Shown here piece after piece: positions 33,568 through 42,859 of a stretch of DNA of 64,000 nucleotides. The position numbers and the translations under genes were made by a program. Source of the stretch: Prevotellaceae bacterium UBA1746 (GTDB lineage: Bacteria > Bacteroidota > Bacteroidia > Bacteroidales > Bacteroidaceae); NCBI GenBank assembly GCA_905369775.1, contig CAJPJR010000006.1, positions 4,353-68,352 on the forward strand. Direction: 5' to 3'. How positions within the stretch are numbered: position 1 is the first letter of the stretch; the number at the start of each line of letters is the position of its first letter. Below the pieces are notes generated by a model. It saw only the letters and a list, made by a program, of their open reading frames with translations. It was not told the DNA's origin and did not search any database.

Positions 33568-34116
33568 ATGGCAACGGTCTACGATTTTCAACTCAAAGAC
33601 AAAAAAGGCAACGAAGTGAGCCTTTCCGACTATAAAGGTAAAGTACTGCTCATTGTCAATACGGCTACGGAATGTGGCTTCACGCCCCAGTATGACGAAC
33701 TCGAAGCGCTCTACAAAGCCCATCGCGCTCAGGGACTGGAGATTCTCGACATCCCTTGCAACCAGTTCGGCGGACAGGCTCCCGGCAGCGACGAGGAGAT
33801 TCACGAGTTCTGCACCATGAAGTTTGGCGTGGAATTTCCGCAGTTCAAAAAATCGGACGTCAACGGCGCCGACGAACTTCCCCTCTACACCTTCCTCAAG
33901 CAGCAGAAAGGCTTCGCCGGCTTTGATGCCAACCACAAGCTCACGCCCATTCTCGAAGGCATGTTCGACAAGGCCACGCCCGATTGGCGCAAGAGCAACG
34001 ATATCAAGTGGAACTTCACCAAATTCCTCATTGATCGGGAGGGACACGTCGTGGCTCGCTTCGAACCCACCCACGATATCAAAGACATCGAAAAGCAAAT
34101 CGAACAGCTTCTCTAA
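33568..34116 (+). CDS. Glutathione peroxidase-like thiol peroxidase
   Basis: 182 residues from MATVYDFQLKDKKGN. The peroxidatic C36 lies in NTATECGFTPQY, Q66 in CNQFGGQ, and the WNFTKF motif towards the C-terminus supplies Trp/Asn. No selenocysteine. It reduces hydroperoxides using thioredoxin or a similar thiol donor. The next gene encodes an OhrR-like peroxide sensor, consistent with a regulated peroxide-defence pair. Confidence 0.95.
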   Translation: MATVYDFQLKDKKGNEVSLSDYKGKVLLIVNTATECGFTPQYDELEALYKAHRAQGLEILDIPCNQFGGQAPGSDEEIHEFCTMKFGVEFPQFKKSDVNGADELPLYTFLKQQKGFAGFDANHKLTPILEGMFDKATPDWRKSNDIKWNFTKFLIDREGHVVARFEPTHDIKDIEKQIEQLL

Positions 34117-34148
34117 GCTGACAATCAAAGACTAAACCCCTTTTTCAT

Positions 34149-34184
34149 AACCGACCGGCAGTGTCCACACATTGCCTGTCGGTT
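34149..34184. promoter_or_regulatory. Dyad between gpx and ohrR
   Basis: AACCGACCGGCA (34149-34160) and TGCCTGTCGGTT (34173-34184) pair with one mismatch across a 12-base loop, 29 bases before the ohrR start. No T-run follows. It may be an operator or an RNA hairpin that sets the gpx:ohrR ratio. Confidence 0.5.
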
Positions 34185-34213
34185 GTGTGCGCTTAAAGGG
34201 AAAAAAGACGAAC

Positions 34214-34669
34214 ATGGACTACGAAAAATTGAAACTAGACAAGCAACTTTGCTTTCGCCTCTACGCTGCCAGCCGACTCATTACGCAAGCCTATCGCCCC
34301 TATTTGGACAAACTCGGTGTGACCTATCCCCAGTATTTGGTCTTGATGGTGCTGTGGGAAACCGACGAATTGCCCGTGAATGACATCGCCAAGCGTTTGG
34401 CGCTTGAAACCAACACGGTGACGCCGCTCATTCAGCGCATGGAGCGTGAAGGCATCGTCAATCGCACCAAGGGAAAGGTCGATACGCGCCAGACCATCGT
34501 GAGTCTCACCGCACACGGCAAAGAACTGCGCGAACAATCAGTGGGTATTCCCGACTGCATGCTCGAAATTCTTTGTGGAAACGGTGTGCACGAATCGTCC
34601 ATCGCTGAAATTCTCCCTTTGCTCGACGAGCTCATCGACAGTCTCAAGAAGCGCGAGAAAGACAATTGA
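34214..34669 (+). CDS. OhrR-type MarR family peroxide sensor
   Basis: 151 residues. The N-terminus KLKLDKQLCFRLYAASRLI carries C13 at the place of the reactive cysteine of OhrR. The winged helix reads LPVNDIAKRLALETNTVTPLIQRMEREG followed by the wing DTRQTIVSLTAHG. In OhrR, oxidation of this cysteine by organic peroxides releases DNA. Here it would control the gpx-ohrR transcript (inference from position). Confidence 0.9.
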   Translation: MDYEKLKLDKQLCFRLYAASRLITQAYRPYLDKLGVTYPQYLVLMVLWETDELPVNDIAKRLALETNTVTPLIQRMEREGIVNRTKGKVDTRQTIVSLTAHGKELREQSVGIPDCMLEILCGNGVHESSIAEILPLLDELIDSLKKREKDN

Positions 34670-34722
34670 GGCTTTTCGCTTGCGGCACCGGGCGACACGG
34701 CGCCGCAGCCCCCACGTGGGGT

Positions 34723-34760
34723 CACTGCGCGACACACTTCTTGTGCCGCGCAGTGTTTTT
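34723..34760 (+). terminator. Terminator after ohrR
   Basis: CACTGCGCG paired with CGCGCAGTG, then TTTTTG. The remaining bases to the recQ promoter hold no gene. Confidence 0.8.
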
Positions 34761-34923
34761 GTGATGAGGCTGCGAGCAATGGACGTGAGAAATGCTGCAC
34801 ATCGATAGCGTTGTCGCTGTTGTGAGCAGTCGGAGGGGAGCATGGCGCAGAAGGCGCTCGTATTTTTTCGACCGAACGGCAAAAAAATCAAGACGCGGAG
34901 GGCGCGGAATCAAAAGTTGTTTA

Positions 34924-34931
34924 TAACTTTG
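34924..34931 (+). promoter_or_regulatory. -7 box of the recQ promoter
   Basis: TAACTTTG, 36 bases before the ATG at 34968. It shows that the longer upstream frame (from 34842) is not the translated start. Confidence 0.6.
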
Positions 34932-34967
34932 CGAGAGGAACTCACCTTCTATTTATGTCCATCTCCC

Positions 34968-37157
34968 ATGACGACTGAAATAAATCTGCGCGAGCCACTC
35001 AAGCAATACTTTGGCTTCGAGTGCTTCAAGGACAATCAGGAAGCCATCATTCGCAGCCTGCTTTCGGGCCACGATGTGTTTGTGCTGATGCCTACAGGCG
35101 GCGGTAAATCGCTTTGCTACCAGTTGCCTGCGCTTCTCATGGAAGGGGTGGCCATCGTCGTCTCGCCGCTCATCGCCTTGATGAAAAATCAAGTCGATGC
35201 CATCCGCCAAGTGTGCGACGACAATCGTGTGGCGCATTTCATCAATTCGTCGTTGCCCAAAGCCACGATCGAAGCGGTGAAGTCCGACATACTCAACGGA
35301 CATACGAAACTACTTTACGTGGCGCCCGAACAATTGACCAAGGAGGACAATATCAACTTCCTCAAATCGGTCAAGATTTCGTTCTATGCCATCGACGAAG
35401 CACATTGTATTTCGGAGTGGGGGCACGATTTTCGACCCGAATATCGAAAAATTCGTCCCCTCATCGATAAGATCAGTCCCGCTCCGGTGATTGCACTCAC
35501 GGCGACGGCGACGGTCAAAGTGCGCAACGACATCAAGAAAAGTCTCGGCATGACGGATGCCGTGGAGTTCAAAAGCTCGTTCAATCGCCCCAACCTTTAC
35601 TACGAAGTGCGTCCCAAAACCGAAAAGGTGGACTACGACGTGATTCGGTTCATCAAGAACCGGCCGGGCGTGAGCGGCATTATCTATTGTCTTTCGCGCA
35701 AGCGCGTGGAAGAACTCACCCGCATTTTGCTCGCCAACAACATTAAGGCCAGTGCTTATCACGCCGGCCTCGATGCACAAGTGCGCTCTGACACGCAAGA
35801 TGCGTTCCTGAAAGAAAACATCGACGTGATCGTGGCTACCATTGCCTTTGGCATGGGGATTGACAAGCCCGACGTTAGGTTCGTAATTCATTACGACATA
35901 CCCAAGAGTCTCGAGGGATACTACCAAGAGACCGGACGCGCCGGACGCGACGGAGGAGAAGGGCTATGTGTGGCTTTCTATTCGCACAAAGACTTGCAGA
36001 AACTCGAAAAGTTCATGGAGAGCAAACCCGTGAGCGAGCAAGACATCGGTCGACAACTACTCAAGGAGACCGCCGCCTATGCCGAGTCGGCTGTATGCCG
36101 TCGAAAGCTCTTGCTGCACTATTTCGGAGAGCAGTACGAGCCGGACAATTGTGGCAACTGTGACAACTGTAAAAATCCAAAGAAACAAGTGGAAGGAAAA
36201 GATCACTTATGTAAGGTCATCGAGACCGTTCTCGAAACGAAAGAGAACTTCCGCGATGACTATATTAAAGATGTAATGATGGGCAACGCCACCGACGAGG
36301 TGGTGGCACATCACCATGATGATTTGGAATGCTTCGGCATCGCCGAAGATATGGAGGATGATCGCGTGCTGAATGCCGTGATCAAACAAGGCTTGATCGC
36401 CAACTACCTGCGCAAAGATGTCGACAATTATGGTGTCATCAAGGTGACTCCTGCCGGAAAGAAGTTCTTGAAGAAGCCCGAAAGCTTCCCTGTTGTCGAA
36501 GACAATGACTTCGACGATGAGGCAATTGCCGGTGCTGCGCTGCAACAAAGCGGTGCTGCCGCTGCACTCGACCCTCAACTCTACCGCCTGCTCAAAGATC
36601 TTCGGAAAAGCATGGCCAAGGAATTGGGCATCCCCCCTTATGTCATCTTCCAAGACACCTCCCTCGAGGCTATGGCCTCCACCTATCCCCAGACGATTGA
36701 GGAATTACAGAATATTCCCGGCGTCGGATCGGGCAAGGCCAAGCGCTACGGCAGTCAGTTCTGCGATCTCATCCGTCGCCACTGCGAAGACAACGATATT
36801 GAGCGGCCCGAAGACTTCCGCTTCCGCACGGTTCCCAAGAAGTCGCAGCTTAAAGTGGATATTATCCGCGCTATCGACCGAAAAATCCCCCTCGATGAGC
36901 TTGCCAAGTCCAAAGGACTCGATTTTTCGGAACTTCTCGATCACGTAGACGCCATCGTTTACAGCGGGACTAAGATCAATATCGACTATTTCCTCAACGA
37001 CGTCATGGACGAAGACAGTATCGCCGACATCTTCGACTATTTCCGCGAGAGCGACACCGACAGTCTCGATGAGGCCTACGACGAACTCGGCGACGACTAC
37101 ACAGAAGACGAGATCCGCCTCGTGCGCATCAAGTTCCTCTCCGAAATGGCCAACTAA
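34968..37157 (+). CDS. recQ: ATP-dependent DNA helicase RecQ
   Basis: 729 residues from MTTEINLREPLKQYFGF. Walker A is MPTGGGKSLC (about 41-50), the DEAH box AIDEAHCISEWGHDFRPEY (D143-H146), and the helicase C-terminal block has ETGRAGRDGG. The RQC zinc site is C-rich: AVCRRKLLLHYFGE and CGNCDNC. An HRDC domain (about 535-620) reads LRKSMAKELGIPPYVIFQD and ends NIPGVGSGKAKRYG. An extra acidic C-terminal region of about 100 residues is typical of Bacteroidetes RecQ. Acts in recombination repair and replication restart. It lies 15 bases before glnS. Confidence 0.96.
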   Translation: MTTEINLREPLKQYFGFECFKDNQEAIIRSLLSGHDVFVLMPTGGGKSLCYQLPALLMEGVAIVVSPLIALMKNQVDAIRQVCDDNRVAHFINSSLPKATIEAVKSDILNGHTKLLYVAPEQLTKEDNINFLKSVKISFYAIDEAHCISEWGHDFRPEYRKIRPLIDKISPAPVIALTATATVKVRNDIKKSLGMTDAVEFKSSFNRPNLYYEVRPKTEKVDYDVIRFIKNRPGVSGIIYCLSRKRVEELTRILLANNIKASAYHAGLDAQVRSDTQDAFLKENIDVIVATIAFGMGIDKPDVRFVIHYDIPKSLEGYYQETGRAGRDGGEGLCVAFYSHKDLQKLEKFMESKPVSEQDIGRQLLKETAAYAESAVCRRKLLLHYFGEQYEPDNCGNCDNCKNPKKQVEGKDHLCKVIETVLETKENFRDDYIKDVMMGNATDEVVAHHHDDLECFGIAEDMEDDRVLNAVIKQGLIANYLRKDVDNYGVIKVTPAGKKFLKKPESFPVVEDNDFDDEAIAGAALQQSGAAAALDPQLYRLLKDLRKSMAKELGIPPYVIFQDTSLEAMASTYPQTIEELQNIPGVGSGKAKRYGSQFCDLIRRHCEDNDIERPEDFRFRTVPKKSQLKVDIIRAIDRKIPLDELAKSKGLDFSELLDHVDAIVYSGTKINIDYFLNDVMDEDSIADIFDYFRESDTDSLDEAYDELGDDYTEDEIRLVRIKFLSEMAN

Positions 37158-37172
37158 CAATCCCATAGCAAC

Positions 37173-38912
37173 ATGTCCACCACTCCCGAAGAAATTCAAG
37201 ACAAAAAGGAAACGCTCAACTTTATCGAGCAGATCGTAAAAGACGACCTCGCTGCCGGACGCAACGGCGGCCGCCTCCAAACGCGTTTCCCGCCCGAGCC
37301 CAACGGCTATCTCCACATCGGACACGCCAAAGCCATCGCCATGGACTTCGGAGTGGCGCAGAAGTTCGGCGGCGTGTGCAATTTGCGCATGGATGACACC
37401 AATCCGCAGAAGGAAGACCACGAATATGTCGAAGCCATCAAGCGAGATATCGAATGGCTCGGCTATCATTGGGGAAAAATACTCTATGCTTCCGACTATT
37501 TCGGCGACCTCTGGGAATTTGCCGTAGCGCTGATCAAGCAAGGCCGCGCTTATGTCGACGAACAAAGCAGTGAGCAGATTGCAGCGCAGAAGGGCACGCC
37601 CACACGTCCCGGCACGCCCAGTCCCTATCGCGACCGCCCCGTGGAAGAGTCCTTGCGTCTGTTCGAAGAAATGAACAGTGGACGAGTTGAACCCGGCAAA
37701 ATGGTGCTTCGCGCCAAGATCGACATGGCCAGCGACAATATGCACTTCCGGGACCCCATCATGTACCGCGTTCTCAACATGCCGCACATCCGCACCGGCA
37801 ACAAGTGGAACGCCTACCCCATGTATGATTTCACGCATGGACAGAGTGACTACCTCGAAGGGGTTACCCACTCCATCTGTACCCTTGAATTTGTGCCCCA
37901 CCGTCCGCTATACGACCTTTTCGTGGATTGGTACAAAGAAACGCGCGGAGAAGATCTCGCCGACAACCGGCCGAGACAGATTGAGTTCAACAAGCTGAAT
38001 CTCAATTACACCCTCATGTCCAAGCGCAACCTCCTGTTGCTCACCAAAGAAGGCGTGGTCAGCGGATGGGACGATCCGCGTATGCCCACCATTTGCGGCA
38101 TACGTCGTCGAGGTTACAGCCCCGAGAGCATTCGCAAGTTCATAGATAAGATCGGATACACCACGTTTGACGCGCTCAACGACATCAAGTTGCTCGAAAG
38201 TGCCGTGCGCGCCGATCTCAACGAGCGAGCTACTCGTGTATCGGCCGTACTCGACCCCGTCAAACTCATCATTACCAACTATCCCGAGGGACAAGTCGAA
38301 GAACTTGAGGTGGTCAATAATCCCGAGCGCCCCGAGGAAGGCACTCACACCATCGAGTTCAGCCGTGAACTCTGGATTGAACGTGCCGACTTCAAGGAAG
38401 TTGCCGATAAGAAGTTCTTCCGTATGACGCCCGACAAGGAGACCCGTCTCAAAAGTGCCTACATTGTCAACTGCACCGGCTTCAAGAAGAACGAAGCCAC
38501 CGGCGAGATTGAAGAAATCTACTGCACCTACGATCCCACATCTAAGGCGGGAACCGAAGGCGCCAACCGCAAAGTCAAGGGCACCATCCATTGGGTGAGC
38601 TGTGATCATTGCCTTCCTGCCGAAGTTCGCAACTACGCTTGCCTTTGGACCTGCGAGAATCCTCGCGACGCCATCAAGCAATATGAGGATGAGCACGGCG
38701 TACGCGGCATTGAAGCCATGCGCCCCTTCCTCAATCCCGACAGCATTCACGTCAACCACGGTGCCTTTGTCGAAAAATATGTCCAGACGCTCCAACCGCT
38801 CCACTATTTGCAGTTCACGCGTACCGGCTATTACAACATTGACCCCGATTCCACTCCCGAACACCTGATCTTCAACAGCACCGTTTCGCTCAAAGAAGAC
38901 AAACACAAATAA
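37173..38912 (+). CDS. glnS: Glutamine-tRNA ligase
   Basis: 579 residues. Class I synthetase: HIGH (48-51) within RFPPEPNGYLHIGHAKAI and MSKR (KMSKS-like) in YTLMSKRNLLLLTKEG. The catalytic domain is followed by the two beta-barrel anticodon-binding domains. Charges tRNA-Gln directly, so the transamidation route is not needed for Gln in this organism. Probably co-transcribed with recQ. Confidence 0.97.
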   Translation: MSTTPEEIQDKKETLNFIEQIVKDDLAAGRNGGRLQTRFPPEPNGYLHIGHAKAIAMDFGVAQKFGGVCNLRMDDTNPQKEDHEYVEAIKRDIEWLGYHWGKILYASDYFGDLWEFAVALIKQGRAYVDEQSSEQIAAQKGTPTRPGTPSPYRDRPVEESLRLFEEMNSGRVEPGKMVLRAKIDMASDNMHFRDPIMYRVLNMPHIRTGNKWNAYPMYDFTHGQSDYLEGVTHSICTLEFVPHRPLYDLFVDWYKETRGEDLADNRPRQIEFNKLNLNYTLMSKRNLLLLTKEGVVSGWDDPRMPTICGIRRRGYSPESIRKFIDKIGYTTFDALNDIKLLESAVRADLNERATRVSAVLDPVKLIITNYPEGQVEELEVVNNPERPEEGTHTIEFSRELWIERADFKEVADKKFFRMTPDKETRLKSAYIVNCTGFKKNEATGEIEEIYCTYDPTSKAGTEGANRKVKGTIHWVSCDHCLPAEVRNYACLWTCENPRDAIKQYEDEHGVRGIEAMRPFLNPDSIHVNHGAFVEKYVQTLQPLHYLQFTRTGYYNIDPDSTPEHLIFNSTVSLKEDKHK

Positions 38913-39008
38913 AAAATACCCGCGTCGGCACTTTCTCCTGACGATTGTCGCGGATCAGCGCACCACATCACAGCGAAATTAAAGCGCGGCGCACCAACGA
39001 GCCCACCC

Positions 39009-40655
39009 ATGAAGCGAGAACCCCGTGATCTCAAAGCGCTGGTGAGCGAGTATGAACAGAAACTTGCAGGGGCGTCCGTTCCTTTATGGATGGACGCCCC
39101 TGAACTTTTAGACATACTCGATTATTACGAGCAAAACAACCAATACTATGAAGCCGAGACCTGCATGCGTCTTGCGCTTCGTCTCCACCCCGACGATCCT
39201 GAGGTGCAGATTCGTCGTGCTTATCGGTACAAAAACGAAGGCCGATGGGCAGATGCCGATGAAGTCGTACGCCGGATATCCGACCAGCAGCACCTCGATG
39301 TCCAATTTTATTACGCCGAGCGCGCACTCAGCCGCCTTGAATTCGATGCTGCCGACGCCATCTATGAGAAAGTCTTGGCCGACGAAACGGAAATGGACGC
39401 GCGGATGGAAGCCGAGGAAGGCGAGCCCCCGATGGGTATCAACGACCTTTTGCTCGAAATCGGCGAGCTCTTTCTCGACTACGGGCATCCTACCTACGCC
39501 CGAAAGTATCTTCTCCGCATTCCCGAGGACGCTCCGGAATATTCCCGCGCGCAGTTGCTCCAAGGAGAGATCTTTGTGCAGTGGGGCGCCCGTGATCATG
39601 CTCGAGAATTGGCCGAAAAGGTCTTGGATGCCGACCCTTATAATCTCGATGCGTGGCTCTTTGTGGCCGATGTAGCCAATGAGCAAAAGCAATATGAGAA
39701 GTGTGTTGAAGCCGCCGACTACGCCATTGCCATCGATCCCCGCAATGAAAAAGCCCTCCGCTTCAAGGCCATCGGCGAACTCGGCCTGGAGCATTGGGAT
39801 GAAGTGCTGCAAGTGTATGACACCTACCGCCAACTCTTCCCCAACGACTACAGTATGGCTCTCTCGGCCGGTGAGATTCTCGTCAACAAGCGAGCTTTTT
39901 CCGAAGCCCGCACCGTACTCGAAACTGCGGCACAGCATTGTCCCAATGAGCATCCCGACAAAATTCGCATCACCGGCGACATCGCGCTCACCTATGCCGC
40001 CGAGGGCGACATGCACACCGCCTATGCCGTGCTGGCCTCCACCGCTTCGCTCGGCGTGGAGCAGATGGAAATCTATCTCCGCACGGTCGAACTCGCTCTG
40101 GCGCACCAGCAAACAGAATTCGCGGTGCGAACGGTGAATCACTTGGCGCAAGCCTACGGATTCCCACCCGAAGCGCGCCGTCGCATCGCCCATGCCCTTT
40201 GTGAAAACAACTGTTTTGAAGACACTTGGGGCGGCGAACTCTGGAAAGTGTTGCTGCAGTCTCGACCCGAAGATGCCGCTGCGGCCTCGCCCTACCTGGC
40301 CTATGCCGCCCGCCGTTTGCGACAGGGCGCCGCTTATCTCGGTTGGCTCGAGATTGCCTTGCGAGAAGAACCGCAACTCACCCGCCAAATTTTCATGCAA
40401 GTCTATCCCTTCGCCGCTCCCGATGCGCTGCTGTTCAGCGCGCGTGCCGAATTTCCGGAAGCAGCAGGGGCAACTCGCCCGGTCGGTGCCGACGAACTGA
40501 ATGCCGGTACCGCGTCCGGAGTTTCGTCTCCCGCGGGGTCTGCCGGTGCCCCTCCCGCCGCAGCCTCTTCCTCCGCCGGCGAGACTCCCAATTCCCCCTC
40601 TTCCTCGGACAGTGTGTCGCCCACAGCAGATCCTCCCTCGCCCGATAACCCTTAA
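39009..40655 (+). CDS. Tetratricopeptide-repeat protein
   Basis: 548 residues. Several degenerate TPR helical hairpins over about 30-450 (for example YEQNNQYYEAETCMRLALRLHPDDPEVQI, here shortened to its first part YEQNNQYYEAETCMRLAL; and YEKCVEAADYAIAIDPRNEK). The last 85 residues are Ala/Pro/Ser-rich and disordered (GSAGAPPAAASSSAGETPNS). No signal peptide, so a cytoplasmic scaffold is likely. The partner is unknown. It ends 13 bases before the hexosaminidase gene. Confidence 0.85.
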   Translation: MKREPRDLKALVSEYEQKLAGASVPLWMDAPELLDILDYYEQNNQYYEAETCMRLALRLHPDDPEVQIRRAYRYKNEGRWADADEVVRRISDQQHLDVQFYYAERALSRLEFDAADAIYEKVLADETEMDARMEAEEGEPPMGINDLLLEIGELFLDYGHPTYARKYLLRIPEDAPEYSRAQLLQGEIFVQWGARDHARELAEKVLDADPYNLDAWLFVADVANEQKQYEKCVEAADYAIAIDPRNEKALRFKAIGELGLEHWDEVLQVYDTYRQLFPNDYSMALSAGEILVNKRAFSEARTVLETAAQHCPNEHPDKIRITGDIALTYAAEGDMHTAYAVLASTASLGVEQMEIYLRTVELALAHQQTEFAVRTVNHLAQAYGFPPEARRRIAHALCENNCFEDTWGGELWKVLLQSRPEDAAAASPYLAYAARRLRQGAAYLGWLEIALREEPQLTRQIFMQVYPFAAPDALLFSARAEFPEAAGATRPVGADELNAGTASGVSSPAGSAGAPPAAASSSAGETPNSPSSSDSVSPTADPPSPDNP

Positions 40656-40668
40656 TCCCCAATACATC

Positions 40669-42705
40669 ATGCAAATTTTCCCCTTCCTTCGGCGTTCGCT
40701 GCTGCTTTTCGTGGCATGTCTCGCCGCGACCTGGGCACATGCCGCCGCGGCAGTTGACAATCCCCGTCCCTTTGTCGTGCCCGAACTCACTTCTTGGCAA
40801 GGTGCCCGTGGTGAATTTCATCCCACCGGCCGCATTGTGGTGAGCGATCGCGCCTTCTTGCCCGTGGCCGAGCGTTTTGCTGCAGACTATGCCGAACTTT
40901 TTTCGCGCCGACTCAGCGTCGTGCAGGGCAAAGGTCGCGCCGGCGACATCGTTTTGGCGCGCGCCGATCGCCGCGACACCCTTGGCACCGAAGGTTACCG
41001 CCTGACCGTAGGCGAAACCGCAACCATCGCCGCCACCACGGTCCAAGGCGCATTTTGGGGCACCCGTACCATTTTGCAAATCAGCGAACAAACGCGCTCG
41101 CATGCCCTGCCCTGTGGTGTAGCCACCGACCGTCCCGCCTATCCCGTGCGCGGTTTCATGATCGATGTCGGTCGCAAATACATTCCCATGGACTATTTGC
41201 GCCAATTGGTCAAAGTGATGGCCTATTATAAGATGAACACTTTGCAGGTTCATCTCAACGACAACGGCTTCAAACAGTACTTCGGCAACGATTGGGCGAA
41301 GACGCCCGCCGCTTTCCGTCTCGAAAGCGACTTCTTCCCCGGCCTTACCGCGCGCGATGGTAGCTATACGAAGAAAGAGTTCCGTGCCTTCCAACGCGAA
41401 GCCGCCGCGCAGGGCGTGGAAATTCTCCCCGAGATCGACGTCCCCGCCCACTCTTTGGCATTTACGCACTATCGTCCCTCGCTCGGCTCGGAAGAATTCG
41501 GTGCCGACCACCTCAATCTCCGCAATCCCGCCGTCGTTCCTTTCCTCGACAGCCTCTTCACGGAGTATTGTGCCGGCCCCGATCCCGTTTTCGTCGGCCC
41601 GCGTGTGCACATCGGCACTGACGAATACAGCAACAGGGACAAAGCCGTGGTCGAACTCTTCCGTTCGCTCACCGACCACCTCATTCGCCACGTCGAACGC
41701 TACGGCAAACAGGCCGTGGCTTGGGGCGCGCTCACGCATGCCGACGGTCAGACGCCCGTCAAGAGCAAGAATGTGATTCTCGAAGCCTGGTATAACGGAT
41801 ATGCCGACCCTGCGAAGATGAAAGCCCAGGGCTATCAGCTCATTTCCATCCCCGACGGCTATGTTTACATCGTCCCCGCCGCCGGTTACTACTACGATTA
41901 CCTCAACTGCCCGATGCTCTATGAGAAATGGACGCCGGCGCAGATCGGCAATCAGAAGTTCGAAGAGGGCGATCCCGCCATTCTCGGCGGCATGTTCGCC
42001 GTTTGGAACGACCACGCCGGCAACGGCATCACCGTGCGCGACATCCACCACCGCGTCATGCCCGCCCTCCGCACCATCTCCGCCAAGACCTGGACGGGGG
42101 CAGCCGTGAGCGTGCCGTATGCCGAGTTTGCCCGTCGCGGAGCCGCCCTCAGCGAAGCCCCCGGCGTCAACCTCCTCGGCCGTCTGCCCGGCATTGCCGA
42201 AGGGCGTGCCACCTTGCGCTGCCCGCGTCCCGTGTTGCAGCCCAATTCGCCCGTCGACTGGGTGGGCGACGCCGTGGGCTACGACTACACCGTCTCCTTC
42301 GATCTCGAAGCCGACTCTGTGCGCCGCGGCGATGTCCTCTTCTCCTCGTCCGATGCCACCGTGTATCTCGCTTCGCCCAAGAACGGCAAACTCGCCTTTG
42401 AGCGCGAAGGCTATCTCAACGAGTTCGACTATGTGGTGCCCGCCGGTCGCAAAGTGCGCCTCACCTTTGTGGGCACCAACCGCGAAACGCTGCTCTTTGT
42501 CGACGGCCGTTTCCGTCAAGCCCTCTACCCCTTGACGCTTGGCAGTGCGTCGACCGAGGCCGGTCTCGCCGGAGCGAGCGCCGATCCCTACGCAGCCTCC
42601 AAGATGTACTACCAGCGCACGCTCGTCTTCCCTCTCGCGCGCACCGGCAACTTTGTGGGCCGCATCTCCGATCTCAGCGTTTCCAACTACGCCGAGAAGT
42701 ACTAA
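40669..42705 (+). CDS. GH20 beta-N-acetylhexosaminidase
   Basis: 678 residues from MQIFPFLRRSLLL, with a signal peptide (cleavage near THAHA/AAAV, about 25). An N-terminal GH20b domain (about 40-150) precedes the barrel from YPVRGFMIDVGRKYIPMDYL. The catalytic Asp-Glu pair is D318-E319 in HIGTDEYSN; WNDHAGNGI closes the barrel. A C-terminal beta-sandwich, probably lectin-like (LFSSSDATVYLA...KLAFEREGYLNEF), completes it. Removes terminal GlcNAc or GalNAc from host or bacterial glycans in the periplasm or outside. With the two GH27 enzymes it indicates glycan foraging. Confidence 0.94.
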   Translation: MQIFPFLRRSLLLFVACLAATWAHAAAAVDNPRPFVVPELTSWQGARGEFHPTGRIVVSDRAFLPVAERFAADYAELFSRRLSVVQGKGRAGDIVLARADRRDTLGTEGYRLTVGETATIAATTVQGAFWGTRTILQISEQTRSHALPCGVATDRPAYPVRGFMIDVGRKYIPMDYLRQLVKVMAYYKMNTLQVHLNDNGFKQYFGNDWAKTPAAFRLESDFFPGLTARDGSYTKKEFRAFQREAAAQGVEILPEIDVPAHSLAFTHYRPSLGSEEFGADHLNLRNPAVVPFLDSLFTEYCAGPDPVFVGPRVHIGTDEYSNRDKAVVELFRSLTDHLIRHVERYGKQAVAWGALTHADGQTPVKSKNVILEAWYNGYADPAKMKAQGYQLISIPDGYVYIVPAAGYYYDYLNCPMLYEKWTPAQIGNQKFEEGDPAILGGMFAVWNDHAGNGITVRDIHHRVMPALRTISAKTWTGAAVSVPYAEFARRGAALSEAPGVNLLGRLPGIAEGRATLRCPRPVLQPNSPVDWVGDAVGYDYTVSFDLEADSVRRGDVLFSSSDATVYLASPKNGKLAFEREGYLNEFDYVVPAGRKVRLTFVGTNRETLLFVDGRFRQALYPLTLGSASTEAGLAGASADPYAASKMYYQRTLVFPLARTGNFVGRISDLSVSNYAEKY

Positions 42706-42761
42706 TTGTCTCCCACCGCGCACCTTCCGGTGTGCACCGACCTACCTTTCCACACAACACA

Positions 42762-42799
42762 CGGCACCGCCCACTTTTTCAAGTGAGGCGGTGCCGTTT
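42762..42799 (+). terminator. Terminator after the GH20 gene
   Basis: CGGCACCGCC with GGCGGTGCCG, with an inner CACTT/AAGTG stem, followed by TTTG. Confidence 0.78.
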
Positions 42800-42859
42800 G
42801 TTGTGCTCCACAGCTTTAGAGCCGGGGTGAAGAGGAAGAAAACTTCCGAAAGTGCGTGC

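Noticed and set aside
40435..42723. 762-codon open frame opposite the GH20 gene
   Set aside because: Antisense shadow; low-complexity His/Gly/Arg-rich sequence without family features.
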